Positions 30,901-41,900 of a stretch of 64,000 nucleotides of DNA are shown here, in pieces. The stretch is from Leptidea sinapis (taxonomy: Eukaryota; Arthropoda; Insecta; Lepidoptera; Pieridae): contig NC_066286.1 in NCBI RefSeq assembly GCF_905404315.1, forward strand, positions 7,323,501 to 7,387,500, written 5' to 3'. Position 1 is the stretch's first letter, and every line of letters begins with the position of its first letter. The translations under genes were made by a program, and so were the position numbers. The notes beneath the pieces are model-generated. The model was not told the DNA's origin and did no database searches. It saw nothing but the letters and a program-made list of their open reading frames with translations.

Positions 30901-33900
30901 CTTGCTGTAGATACAAACTGACATCATCTAGAGATGTTCTTCTCACTTTCACGCTTTATCTATACGTTATTATTTTACCTAAGTCTATTATAAAACATAT
31001 TCTATTCATACAATTCTGTGTTCTGGTGCTAAAAGGGCCAATATCAATTTTTAAGTAGTAGTTTGAGTAACTTTAAATAAATGATTTTATTTAGAGATAA
31101 CAACTGAATTGCGACTGAGACTTTATAATAGAAATGTATATGTATATTCACCCTTGGGAGCTGTTTTGTATCTAAGTAACAAACAATTCCTTATTTTCTA
31201 GTGTTATAACAATTAAAGTCACCAGTAAGAGCATAAATTAATAGTGAACCTTTTAGCACCAGACCACAGAATTAATTTAAGATAATTTAGATTTTAGATC
31301 TAGATAGGCTCAAAAGCTGTGAAAGCTTAAAAAAATAACGGCAAACAGTCAGCCTCAATTTTTCAATTATTAAAAGTTTTTAAGATTTGTTTTAATTGTG
31401 CGATTTGGTACATTTTGTTTTTAACAATTTTTGTTTACGGTATCTACATAATATATTGTTTATTAAGCATCTGCTAAAGAAGACCTTCCCAATACATTTT
31501 CGTAAGACAACTAATCGGGACACCTCACTTACTATTTAATGTTAACGTAAAAAGGATATTAAAATTAATAAACCTGTTTAAGTTATCAAGCAGGTAATAT
31601 CAAGTACAAATATTATTTCTGGAGCAATTAAAAAAGGTTTAGTTTTTAAATATTAGTACTAATATAATATAGTTACTTTATCCAAAAATGCATTTGGCTG
31701 GTCATATCTAGATGAAGCTGTCTCTGGACTTGCGCCAACTTTTACTGGATACAATTTGGGATCCAGCATGGGACCCATTAGCTGAAACAGACAGAGAATG
31801 AATTTTATATGCTTATCAATAAGTGCAGGCACAAATACATCCATAAGTTACAACTTCAATCGAATTTCTGGAGAAATTCAAAAGATGAGCCTAAATGTTT
31901 TTTTTTTATGGGAAAGGAGGACAAACGAGCGTACGGGTCACCTGGTGTTGAGTGATCACCGCCGCCCACATTCTCTTGCAACGCCAGAGGAATCACAGGA
32001 GCGTTGCCGGCCTTTAAGGAAGGAATACGCGCGTTTTATAGGTACCCATGTCGTATCGTCCCGAAAACACCACACAAGGAAGTTCATTCCAAATGTGTAG
32101 TAATCTCATCTCAACTTTTACATTTCTTATTCCTAGTTTTAATAATACCACCCAGAATACACTAGGTGCATACACTCATACTTGGAAAATGTATAACGAT
32201 GGAATCCTTCGATTGGAAATCGTAAACACAACGTCTGACCAGTGAGCTTGTCAGAAACATTAATTAGTTTATAGCGATTAACGGCCGTTTTCAATAACTT
32301 ATCTATCCTTAGTTTAACTAACTAGAGGAAGACAAATCTATACTTTTACGCTTACTAACATTTCAATAATATTGGACATAACGATGGATAGATAACATCT
32401 TGTCATTAAACGGTGACAGCAATGTTTCCGTAACTAGAGATACGTTATTGAAAACCGCCGTAAATAACAACCATAAAATAAATATATCGGAAGCTAATAA
32501 CAAATTATGCAGGTTAAAAAATGTAATTTCTTTGGCTATTAGAACATAAACGCCAGGTATACCAGATTTAATAATTATGGGTGAAATAAGCAAACATTCT
32601 TCTAAACAGGCAAATTTTTGGAATAACGCTTAAATTTAAGCTTAGAAGTTTGTTTAGAATGCCAAACTACACAAAGCCCATAGGTACTATGGGTGTCAGA
32701 TAAAAATGTATTACGTACCTCATTCCTACTCCATCCTCCCTCTTTTCCTGGTGGCAGCTGAACTTCCTGTCCGGAATACTGAGGACATCTGCAGTCTGCC
32801 GGTCTCGTGTGTTGCATACATGCCTGGTAGAAGGCTAATTCCTGCCCAGATAGCTTTGGTGCTCTAAATAAAATCAAATGAATTATTTGCAAGATAAGGT
32901 AAATTGTAAAGGCATTTGTTTTAAAATTAGTAGTAGTTATTACTATATTATTACTATACTCCCTAATCGATGGGACTTACCACGGATTAATCTGCGGATT
33001 GTCAAGCTGATACCTATCGACGCAAATGAATGCATTATACTTTCGCTTTAGTCGTCAATCTAATACTCTTTTGATCAAATAACTACAAGATTCTGTATCC
33101 AAAAGCCAATCGAAAGAAATGGCACCAGACAGTCAACCATACTGCTACAACTGTTGTTGCTCCTGGATTGGAATTGGATCGTCTTCGATGTGAAGCCAAT
33201 TTGTGGCGAAAGAATTTGTTACTTATGTATAGGCCAATATTTTTAAGAAACGTAAAACAAACTGACTTGTACCAGCTTACAGAAGATACCTCTGAAACTT
33301 TACTGTTACGGTGGTAAGATTTTAGCGCGTCCGACCGTTTGGCGTTGACCATAGACGTACATATAGATAAAACATGCGAGATAGAAGAATATCCCTAATG
33401 GATATGCAGCAAAATAGAAAAGGAAAGCTAATTTATTATTACTGTAACCCTTTTTGGTTGACAAGTCGTAAGCATTCTGCCACGCTAGGAATATACATAG
33501 CTCCTAGTAATTTGATTATCATAAAACGAACTAAGTTTGGCTCAAAAAATGGTTCTCTACTTGTCGGTTCGGTTATCATCAACTTTCAAATTGCATTCTC
33601 CTCAAGAGAGTAATGGTTAAATAACAGAATTATACTCCCTAATCGATGCGACTTACCACCTCTACTGCTAGGCTAACTGCTAATTTTCGACCAGATTCGC
33701 GTGTTCGTTTTGACCTAATCTGCGGATTGTCAAGCTGATACCTATCGACGCAAATGAATGCATTATACTTTGGCTTTAGTCGTCAATCTAATACTCTTTT
33801 GATCAAATAACTACAAGATTCTGTATCCAAAAGCCAATCGAAAGAAATGGCACCAGACAGTCAACCATACTGCTACAACTGTTGTTGCTCCTGGATTGGA

Positions 33901-35191
33901 ATTGGATCGTCTTCGATGTGAAGCCAATTTGTGGCGAAAGAATTTGTTACTTATGTATGGGCCAATATTTTTAAGAAACGTAAAACAAACTGACTTGTAC
34001 CAGCTTACAGAAGATACCTCTGAAACTTTACTGTTACGGTGGTAAGATTTTAGCGCGTCCGACCGTTTGGCGTTGACCATAGACGTACATATAGATAAAA
34101 CATGCGAGATAGAAGAATATCCCTAATGGATATGCAGCAAAATAGAAAAGGAAAGCTAATTTATTATTACTGTAACCCTTTTTGGTTGACAAGTCGTAAG
34201 CATTCTGCCACGCTAGGAATATACATAGCTCCTAGTAATTTGATTATCATAAAACGAGCTAAGTTTGGCTCAAAAAATGGTTCTCTACTTGTCGGTTCGG
34301 TTATCATCAACTTTCAAATTGCATTCTCCTCAAGAGAGTAATGGTTAAATAACAGAATTACTAGGAAAAACTGGAGCTTTAAATGGTACACCGATGGATC
34401 CAAGTCGGAATCTGACGTTGGCGGTGGAATCTACGGAGAGTGTCCCAAATTTGGCAAATCAACTTAGAAAGCCTTGCCTCCATTTTCTAGTCAGAGGTAT
34501 ACCCCTATAGACTCAAACAGAACAGTCTCAAGATTTGTGGACAACTGCCGGACTGTACTGAACACTCTGGGAGAATTAAACAAAGTTACACTTCGATGGG
34601 CTCCAAGGACATGCAGGGATCGAAGGCAATGAATGTGCTGAGGAACTTGCAAGAGTTGGTGCTAAAATCACTCAATGTGGCCCTTAATCATTCTGTACAG
34701 TCCCGAGGAGTCTTGTTAAATCAACCCTTGATGCATCATGTTCACAAGAGTGCAACAACTCTGTAGCAATACTCCGGGCTTAACCCTTTCCAAAACCCTA
34801 ACCCAAGCCTTCAACATAAAGGCTGCGGAAGAGGCACTAGGTTTAAGCAGGGATAAACTTATGCATACTAACCAGAACACAAAAGTGGCATTACAGATTA
34901 AACAAACATTTCTCAATCGTACGCCTCACAGAGTGCACATTCTCTCTGAATGTGGTCCTTTATTGCATTCTTTTTAATTTAAAATTGACGTTTTAACTCT
35001 AATCTTGAAGGTCAAAAAGTTGATTCCACAATGTGGCTGAGCGAGGCAAAAAGTTTCTTGCAAAACGCCGTAGTTGTCCTTAACATTTTGTATACATACT
35101 CTGCAATGCCTCCCCCTTCACCGGCAGAATGGGCTCCAGGTAAGTTTGGCCATAGGTAGTCCTTCCTGTAGGTGGTCAAGTAGTGATCCAT
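27816..35191 (-). CDS. gene A: 259-residue protein of unknown function (6 exons)
   Basis: Exons in transcript order are 35191-35100, 32863-32719, 31781-31677, 30385-30265, 28636-28451 and 27946-27816; every junction is GT-AG and in phase. The start is MDHYLTTYRKDYLWP and the end is MRDKLHRR. AATAAA follows 9 bp after the stop, at 27802-27807. The protein has no signal peptide or membrane segment and is rich in Pro, Tyr, Asp and Arg. Tyr-based motifs recur (TTYRKDY, TTYQVDFC, SEYQDGVS). Such S/T-x-Y-x-x-D-Y repeats recall axonemal microtubule-binding proteins, but that is only a suggestion. Gene C, the next gene upstream on this strand, has the same phase pattern and looks like a paralogue. 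The first exon is the least certain part. Confidence 0.72.
28451..28636 (-). CDS. gene A exon 5
   Basis: 186 bp, phase 1 to 1, acceptor tggcag, donor gtaagt. It encodes PGAKFEGLQRAADESG, then QPMRLPGDPCRVGPKPR and a Ser/Ala-rich end. It is the same length and phase as gene C exon 4. Confidence 0.8.
28775..29010. mobile_element. MITE family A copy
   Basis: Inverted orientation copy just upstream of gene A exon 5 (in its intron). Confidence 0.6.
29732..29868. mobile_element. MITE family E2, second copy
   Basis: Same body as 18066-18195, ends extended by ccccctt/aaggggg. Confidence 0.75.
29865..30085. mobile_element. MITE family A copy
   Basis: Contains accaggtttattactttagt and tctttctagacgtataat; it directly follows a family-E2 MITE (29732-29868). 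Confidence 0.65.
30265..30385 (-). CDS. gene A exon 4
   Basis: 121 bp, phase 0 to 1, acceptor ttccacag, donor gtaaag. It encodes LQSKYPMLYSILQNEASPEL, then KTTYQVDFCET. It matches gene C exon 3 (124 bp, same phases) in the placing of Pro, Gln, Tyr and Cys. Confidence 0.82.
31677..31781 (-). CDS. gene A exon 3
   Basis: 105 bp, phase 0 to 0, acceptor gtttcag, donor gtaact. It encodes LMGPMLDPKLYPVKVGASPE and ends with YDQPNAFLDK. This exon has no separate counterpart in gene C. Confidence 0.8.
31905..32095 (-). mobile_element. LINE 3' end (family D)
   Basis: Complement of the well-preserved family D tail, in gene A intron 2. Confidence 0.75.
32278..32465. mobile_element. MITE family F
   Basis: Inverted ends acggccgttttcaataac and gttattgaaaaccgccgt. 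A second copy at 46560-46765 and part at 36540-36615. Confidence 0.75.
32719..32863 (-). CDS. gene A exon 2
   Basis: Acceptor ttatttag, donor gtacgt, phase 2 to 0. It encodes APKLSGQELAFYQACMQHTR and then a Cys-containing PADCRCPQYSGQEVQLPPGK. Composition is clearly coding compared with its flanks. Confidence 0.8.
32956..34360. repeat. tandem duplication, about 0.7 kb unit
   Basis: Two copies, 32956-33631 and 33632-34360, almost identical by eye. The second has about 50 bp extra near its start. Each starts at actccctaatcgatg and ends at aaataacagaatta. In gene A intron 1; no gene recognised. Confidence 0.9.
34360..34980 (+). mobile_element. LINE RNase H-domain fragment
   Basis: Reads WSFKWYTDGSKSESDVGGGI, then LNTLGELNKVTLRWAP and, after a frameshift, GHAGIEGNECAEELARVGA. 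This is the RNase H module of I/R1/LOA-type LINEs. It lies in gene A intron 1 and abuts a tandem duplication. Confidence 0.8.
35100..35191 (-). CDS. gene A exon 1 (start)
   Basis: ATG at 35191-35189, donor gtatgt, ending in phase 2, which matches the next exon. It encodes MDHYLTTYRKDYLWP and a Gly-rich end. The sequence just beyond the donor resembles a retrotransposon tail, so exon identity rests on phase and on the similarity of TTYRKDY to SVYMVDY in gene C. Confidence 0.55.
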
Positions 35192-35639
35192 ATTTTTTTA
35201 TATTTATCCCCCCCTCACATTACTGGTAAATTTTGCCTCGATTTTATCTCAACCAAATTTTTTTATGTAATCCATTTTATTATGTTTTGACGTTGATTCG
35301 TGTTGGTTTATGGCATGTGTCACTTCATAGTTTTTAAATAAGAAAAAGTTTTTCAGATAGATTGGCATTTTATTGATCAAACGTTAGACCTTGCAAAGAA
35401 TATACTACTCTCTAACTACTAGATGTTTTACAACGATCCTGTAGATTAGTTTCTCTATATTTTTTTCTTTAATATTACCTACGTATTAATGCTGTTAGTT
35501 TCTGTTTCTTCTCTATGTAGGTGTGTGTTATTTGCAAAATGAGATATATATATTATAACATAGTGTCATTACTGCATAGTAGCGTCCAAGTGGACATCGT
35601 CACGGTTAGGAGTAGTACCTAATAATAGGTAGACTGAAC

Positions 35640-36165
35640 GTTGTGAGCATTAATTTTGTACTTATTATTGACTCACTCGATTCATTTGACCGCGTGCAAC
35701 GCAGAGCAGCTCGAATTGTCGGGGACCCAGTGCTCTGTGAACGGCTGGATCACTTGGCGTGGCGTAGAGACGTCGCTTCATTGTGTGTCTTCTACCGCAT
35801 TTATCACGGGGAGTGTTCCGAAGAGCTGTTTAACCTTATACCTGCCGCCGAATTCCACCTTCGCACGACACGCCACAAATTAGGATATCATCCCCACCAT
35901 CTGGATGTGTGGCGGTCCTCCACAGTGCGGTTTTCAAGGAGCTTTCTTCCTCGTACTACTCAGCTGTGGAATGAGCTTCCTTGTGCGGTGTTTCCGAGAC
36001 GATACGACATGGGTACCTTCAAAAAAAGCGCGTACACCTTCCTTAAAGGCCGGCAACGCTCTTGTGAGTCCTCTGGTGTTGCAAGAGAATGTGGGCGGCG
36101 GTGATCACTTAATACCAGGTGACCCGTACGCTCGTTTGTCCTCCTATTCCATAAAAAAAAATTAG
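35640..36165 (+). mobile_element. LINE 3' part (family D), best copy
   Basis: 142 uninterrupted codons: RVQRRAARIVGDPVLCERLD, VASLCVFYRIYHGECSEELF, HPHHLDVWRSSTVRFSRSF, WNELPCAVFPRRYDMGTFKK, then the family tail and an A-run. It is the end of a jockey/CR1-like ORF2. Confidence 0.85.
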
Positions 36166-36539
36166 TACGAGTAGGTATGCTTTAACACGGTTTGTCATGC
36201 TCACTGAAATGGCATTGCTTGCGGCGGCCTCGTGTGCCGGTTGCTTCCTTCCCTCAAACATGTGCGAAGGGAACGAGGGCTGGTCCATGCAACAACTCGT
36301 ACAGTTGCATATAGTTTAATATTTATTATTTTTTATGAAATAATTGATATTATTTTAACACGATTCATATATTAGATGCAGCACCTTACAAACTTATTTG
36401 TTATGTATATTACAGCCATTGTAACACACTCTTTTTGATTTAAAAGAGTGGCCGTTGAGTTTCTTGTATGTTCTTCTCACGAGCTCTACTTTTTCCGAAC
36501 ATATGGTAGATACAGTAATTTAAAAGATATATAAGAGTA

Positions 36540-36615
36540 TTTATCTTATCATTAAACGGTGATAGCATGGGTATATCCGTAACTATAGAGATACGTTATT
36601 GAAAACAGCCGTAAA
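36540..36615. repeat. MITE family F, one end only
   Basis: Right half of the family (atcattaaacggtgatagca, cgttattgaaaacagccgt). Confidence 0.65.
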
Positions 36616-36639
36616 TGGATATAGTGACATCAAAAATAA

Positions 36640-37440
36640 TTCTAAAGGAATCAATTTGGTCCAGATATTGCCCATCTAGCAGAAAGACTCAGCTCTGCGG
36701 CATATGCAGTTACAAAGATAGAGAGTACACGAATGTTGCGACCGCTGGATTGGTGGACTTCAGTTATTTTCACAGCATCATGACGTACGGTATTTTACTA
36801 TGGGGTCATGCTGCTGACATTGATATAGTGTTTGCTCTGCAAAAGAGAGCTGTTTGTGCTATATATCAGCTTGGTTATAGACAGTCTCTCAAAGAAAAAT
36901 TTAAAGAAATAAATATTATGACTGTTCATTCTCAGTACATTTATGAAAATTTAATTTACGTTCACAAAAATCGTCACCTTTTTGCTCTTAATAGTGATTT
37001 TCATTATTATAACTCTAAAAATAAGGGATTGCTTGTAACTAATTCTAGTAGGCTTCATAAGATACATAATAGCTTTAAGGATAAATGTATACACTTCTAT
37101 AATAAAGTCCCAGCCACTGTTCAGGCATTATCTATAAATAAATTTAAATGTTTGTTAAAAAAAAATGGCTCTGTCGTAATTCCTATAGTAATAGGAACGA
37201 GATTGAGACTGCTGAATATCTATAATATATAGCGATAAAAATGACTGTACAATATTGTATATTTTTATTGAAAAGAGTGCAAAAAAAGAATTATGGGAGA
37301 GTTTCTTGCGCCGCTTCTTCTCTCTCAGAGCGCCATTTGTTTCCGAAGCGGTAGTAGTATCTAGTAGTTATTAGAAATGACATCAAAAGGAATTCTAAAG
37401 GAATCAATTTTGAGAAAATAAATGCCTTTTATGCCTTTTT
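36640..37440 (+). mobile_element. LINE 3' part (family K)
   Basis: Reads SIMTYGILLWGHAADIDIVF, ALQKRAVCAIYQLGYRQSL, VPATVQALSINKFKCLLKK, then the family 3' UTR. It is the best copy of this family in the window. Confidence 0.82.
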
Positions 37441-37794
37441 GAGAAAATTAATACCTTTTATGAATTATCATGAAATATTCTTTCGATTATCCGGCGAAAG
37501 CATTAACATTTTAAACCTTAAAACTATAACAGTTTGTTTGAATTTTTAAAATGTTCCATACATTGTTTATCCTCTGCTTTTCTAGTATTTTCTTTGTATA
37601 TCTCCCTGAAAACGAGATCAGGGAAGGTATTGAAACGTCGAGTGAACTGAAATAAAAATGTAATTTTTACGCGACTCTAATGTAAAAACAGTTACAATTA
37701 CACGCGTTTTAAACCTTTAAAAGTGTTTTATTTAACTCTGTATATCTTTTAATCCTAGATAATCTGCTATTTTTATGTACGGAAAATCAGGTAT

Positions 37795-38010
37795 CCCTAA
37801 TAATATTATAAATGTAAATGTAAGTTTGTTTGTTACGCTTTTACGCCTTTGAACCGATTTTGATGTAATTTGGTACAGCGATAGACTATAGCTTGGGAAA
37901 GGAAAAAGGCTACATTTTATCTCGGAAAAAATTCATGGCTCCCGCGGGATTTGTATAAAATTGAAATTCACGTCGATGGGCTATAACTATACTAATAGTT
38001 AGTTTAGTTT
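37795..38010 (+). repeat. interspersed repeat, Helitron-like family
   Basis: Shares gtttgttacgctttt and ctgaaccgatttt-like text with the family at 17780. Confidence 0.45.
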
Positions 38011-38722
38011 GCCATAGCAATCATCCTCGAAATAAGATTCATTTATGTTGGGCACGGAAGGGAAACCGGGAACCGGAACCGGAATGAAATGCTCACATAA
38101 TGCCTCTATTTATTTACGGCATGTGTGGATTGATGCATCTACTATACTCAATAACTCTTTTGTTTATAAGTATTAATTTACTCTTTTTTTTTTTTTGACT
38201 TACTCGTGTAAGCCTTTCAGTTTTTGACATTTGAGTATTTTTGTTGCGTCACTTTGCATATATTGTAATTGAAATGATTTGTAAAACAATTAAAATGTAA
38301 ATCTTGACTTAAAAGAGTGGCAATGAGTTTCTTGCTACTTCTTCTCATTAGCTCAACCCTTTACGAAGTATCGGTAAATTCAATAAGAAACATTTTTTTT
38401 TGACATTTATAAGTGTCATTTCCGTGACCTACATGAATAAAGTGTTTTTGAATTTGAATTTGAACTGGAATAGTACACGAGATAATCTTCAGGTCTATAC
38501 ATGCTTATTATATTTAAAAACCCTTTATATACGCGGATGAAGTGAGATGTAGTCTTACAAATTCCTTACAACGAAGGTGATATAATACTGTTTTAACTAA
38601 TTTTCAGACACATATGGCAATTAACATGAAATGTTCTTCTCGAAGTGTATACATACAAATACATATTACTTATTTGTAGATGATGATATCAAATAATTAT
38701 GACAACAGCTTAAACGAAAAAC

Positions 38723-38728
38723 TTTATT
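38723..38728 (-). terminator. poly(A) signal AATAAA, gene C
   Basis: AATAAA on the minus strand, 26 bp past the gene C stop codon, supporting 38920-38754 as a true last exon. Confidence 0.75.
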
Positions 38729-38753
38729 TGATCAAAATTTATACAACAATATT

Positions 38754-38920
38754 TCATAATCTATAAGTATACATGTAGGGATTCCTCCAGCGTCCATATT
38801 TGGGTTCCTGCCGAGGTGGGCCAAACGGATTCTTCTCTAAGACCATCTTTGCCAATAATCCATGACTGACACCGTAACTTGTGTCTCCAGTATTCACGCG
38901 CAGAATACGTCGAAGATTTT
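38754..38920 (-). CDS. gene C terminal exon
   Basis: Acceptor cttacag, phase 1, stop TGA at 38756-38754. It encodes NLRRILRVNTGDTSYGVSHG, then LEKNPFGPPRQEPKYGRW and the Tyr-rich C-terminus. Confidence 0.82.
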
Positions 38921-41900
38921 CTGTAAGATAAATTGAATATTTGGATTATTGATGGTTTTGTTTTAAGCTATTTATGCGCCTATGACCTGAGATTGATCTA
39001 TGAAGACAGCTTCAAATTTTACTACTTAGACGCGTTGCTATCGGGCACGGAAAGTTCCACCTTCATTAGGCCGTAGTTTGAGTAAGGCCTCTTCTTGCTT
39101 CAAGTCCTGTGTGTCCTGTCTATCGCCAATGCGAACATGATCGAAAAGCAAGTGCTTTTCACCCAACGCATATCGCGTTGACGACAAGCAAGAGAAAGCG
39201 ATAACATTGACCGAAAAATAGTATGCAGAAATTCCAGTAAATACGTGTTTTTGAATCTCCATTATACGAGGGAGGTTCCTGTCGTATTTTTTTCTTTACT
39301 TTTACAATTTATGAGTGTATTATGAACGGCCAAAGTTCAGGTAAATTTTTTGTGAAAAAAGCAGATAATTGGAGAGTTATTCTCAAACTATTTTTTGAGA
39401 TTTGTATTTTCTGCTTCGATAGAAACCTAGATGCAATGCACAAGATAATTAATAATTATCTGTTGGTAATTTGTTAAATAAAAATGCGTTAAACGCCATA
39501 ATGTCGCTTCATTGTGTCTCTTCTACCGCATTTCATCACGGGGAGTGTTCCAAAGTGCTATTTCACCTGATTCCTGCCGCCGAATTCCACCTTCGCACGA
39601 CACGCCACAACTTAGAATATCATACACACCATCTGGATGTGTGGCTTTCAAGGAGCTTTCTTCCATGTACAACAAAGCTGTGGAATGAGCTTCCTTGTGC
39701 GGTATTTCTGGGACGATACGACATGGGTACCTTCAAAAAAAGCCGGCAACGTACACCTTAAAGGCCGGCAACGCTCCTATAAATCCTCTGGTGTTGCAAG
39801 AGAATGTGGGCAGCGGGATCACTTAACACCAGGTGACGTGTACGCTCATTTGTCCTCCTTTTTCCATAAAAAAAAATAATAATCACGTTCGAGCGTTTGT
39901 ATGAAAAATATGAGGATTGGCCGCTTCTTGAGCGAACTTCGTTTACGCATTAGTAGTAGGCAGCGGATAAACATTGCAAATTCTCAATTGAACCCAAATT
40001 TCTGAGTGGCATCGCAATTGCGCTCGTCATTTTCAGACATAAAGTGATAAGTCTCTTTTTTTAATCCAGTTATGTCATTAGCTGCAGTGGTCGTCAAGCG
40101 AAAACACACATACATGCTTGAACATTACTGCTTGGTGGCAGAAAAATGCGCCCTTGTAGCCGGTCACTAAAAGAAGCCTCCTACTGGTAAAAAGATGGAA
40201 AAGCATAAATTATTGCAATAGGACCAAAGGAATATACTAGGCTTATATTTAGATTTAGGGAAGCTGGAGTAGAACAGAAAGCGTTTCGTGCACTATCAAA
40301 AATTTACCACCATGTATGAGTAGAGATTATGTCGTACTTTGTAACGAGTCGTCAAACTTGGGCTTCATGTTCATAACTGACGGATGCTCAGCGTACTTCT
40401 CGGGTTTGGGATGTCGGTAGGATCCTTTCTGGGTCGTGTCAGGGATGTAGACGTCATCGGGTAGTCTCAGGGTTTGCAGCGCACGGGCTCGACGCGCAAG
40501 GTTCACTGACATAAAGGGAAGCTCTGCAAGAAGGATATTATATATATATATGAGATACTCAAAGTGAAAGGCGAAGTTATCGGAGTACTGCATTCGTACG
40601 CGTACGTATGGGCAGATTTTTAATATATTATGGATTGACTCATTGTTTGCGTCGCTTATTACCGTAAAAAAGCTTTGTAAAATTGAATTATATGTTAGTA
40701 GTTATCAACATCACAAAATTGGCTGCTTGTGGTGCCTGGTCAATCCTGCAGTCATTTAAATTCAAATTCAAATATTTTTATTCAAAATAGGATATATTAT
40801 CACTCATTGAAAGTCAAAAACTACCACCCACTCCAAAAATTATGCCTCAGACCTGAGAAGAACGGACGCAGCAAACTCAGCGAGCTTCTTTTATTTATAT
40901 AAAACAATATGGTTACAATGTAAAACGTACAGTAAAATTTATTATTTAATATTAAGAGAGTCAATTATGTTAAAGTAACCTTTAACACACAAACGTTTTT
41001 TAATAATTCTTTTGAATATCGTAATATATTTGTTTTCAACATTATTTGGGATCTTATTGTATAAGAATATACAAAGCCCCACAAAAGACTTACTAACTCG
41101 ACTCAGCCGAGTAGTAGGCATTAAAAAGTTAAAGTTTGTTTCTGGTGTTAGCATTATGGTGACAGCTGCTAGCAAATTACCTTATATGCCTATGTACACA
41201 CATAATAATATCAAGAATATATTGAGAAGCAAAAGTCAAGATGTTAATTTCGTTAAATTTTGCTCTCAATGATTCTTTAGGACCTAGGTTATAAATAGCG
41301 CGAATAGCCCTCTTCTGCAGCACGAAGATGGTATTGATATCGGCAGCACTGCCCCATAGCAATTGAGAACTCTGCTATCGTTTGTACCTAAAAAGAAGGT
41401 ATGTGTTTTTTTTTAATATTTCACATGTTTATAACATGCTTGCGGTATATACGAAATGGTTGATTGCCGTTTAGAGTTTTTTTTTATGATTTTTGAAGCG
41501 AAGCGAAGGACGTCCGGGCGGCTTATATGGTATACAGAGTGGCGAGCTTTTTTTGTGACACTTTCTTCTCATCAAAGCTCAGCTTATCCAAAGAGGTAAA
41601 CTATTTAATTTGACATTTAGAATTTTTACCTTATGTGAATAAATTAACTTAGAAAACGAATTAAAATTGATTTGTTAATTACGCACCCCTCGAGCAATAT
41701 TTATTGAGGTATTCAGTACGCTTTAGGTCCTGTATCTCATGGTCTATCGGGGTGGGGTCTACATCCTTCTGCATGTACCTCTTGGCAACCCGAGGATGGT
41801 CTTCTGCGAACTGGAAGAAAATTCTAGACTAAAGCAGCCATATATAACTTCTGCAATGGAAGTATTTCAAAACTGTTGGGACTTGATTCTGCTTTCGAAT

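Noticed and set aside
32833..32892. Reading gene A exon 2 as starting at an internal ATG (MQIIHLILF)
   Set aside because: The added residues come from a polypyrimidine-rich acceptor region (gattttatttag), and the exon has a phase-matched upstream partner at 35100-35191.
33083..34341. Duplicated 89- and 79-codon frames as a tandem gene family
   Set aside because: They are opposite-strand frames within a near-identical DNA duplication, with no domain or splice context; the DNA repeat explains them.
34716..34977. Opposite frames of 66 and 79 codons
   Set aside because: Both fall in the decayed end of the LINE RNase H fragment.
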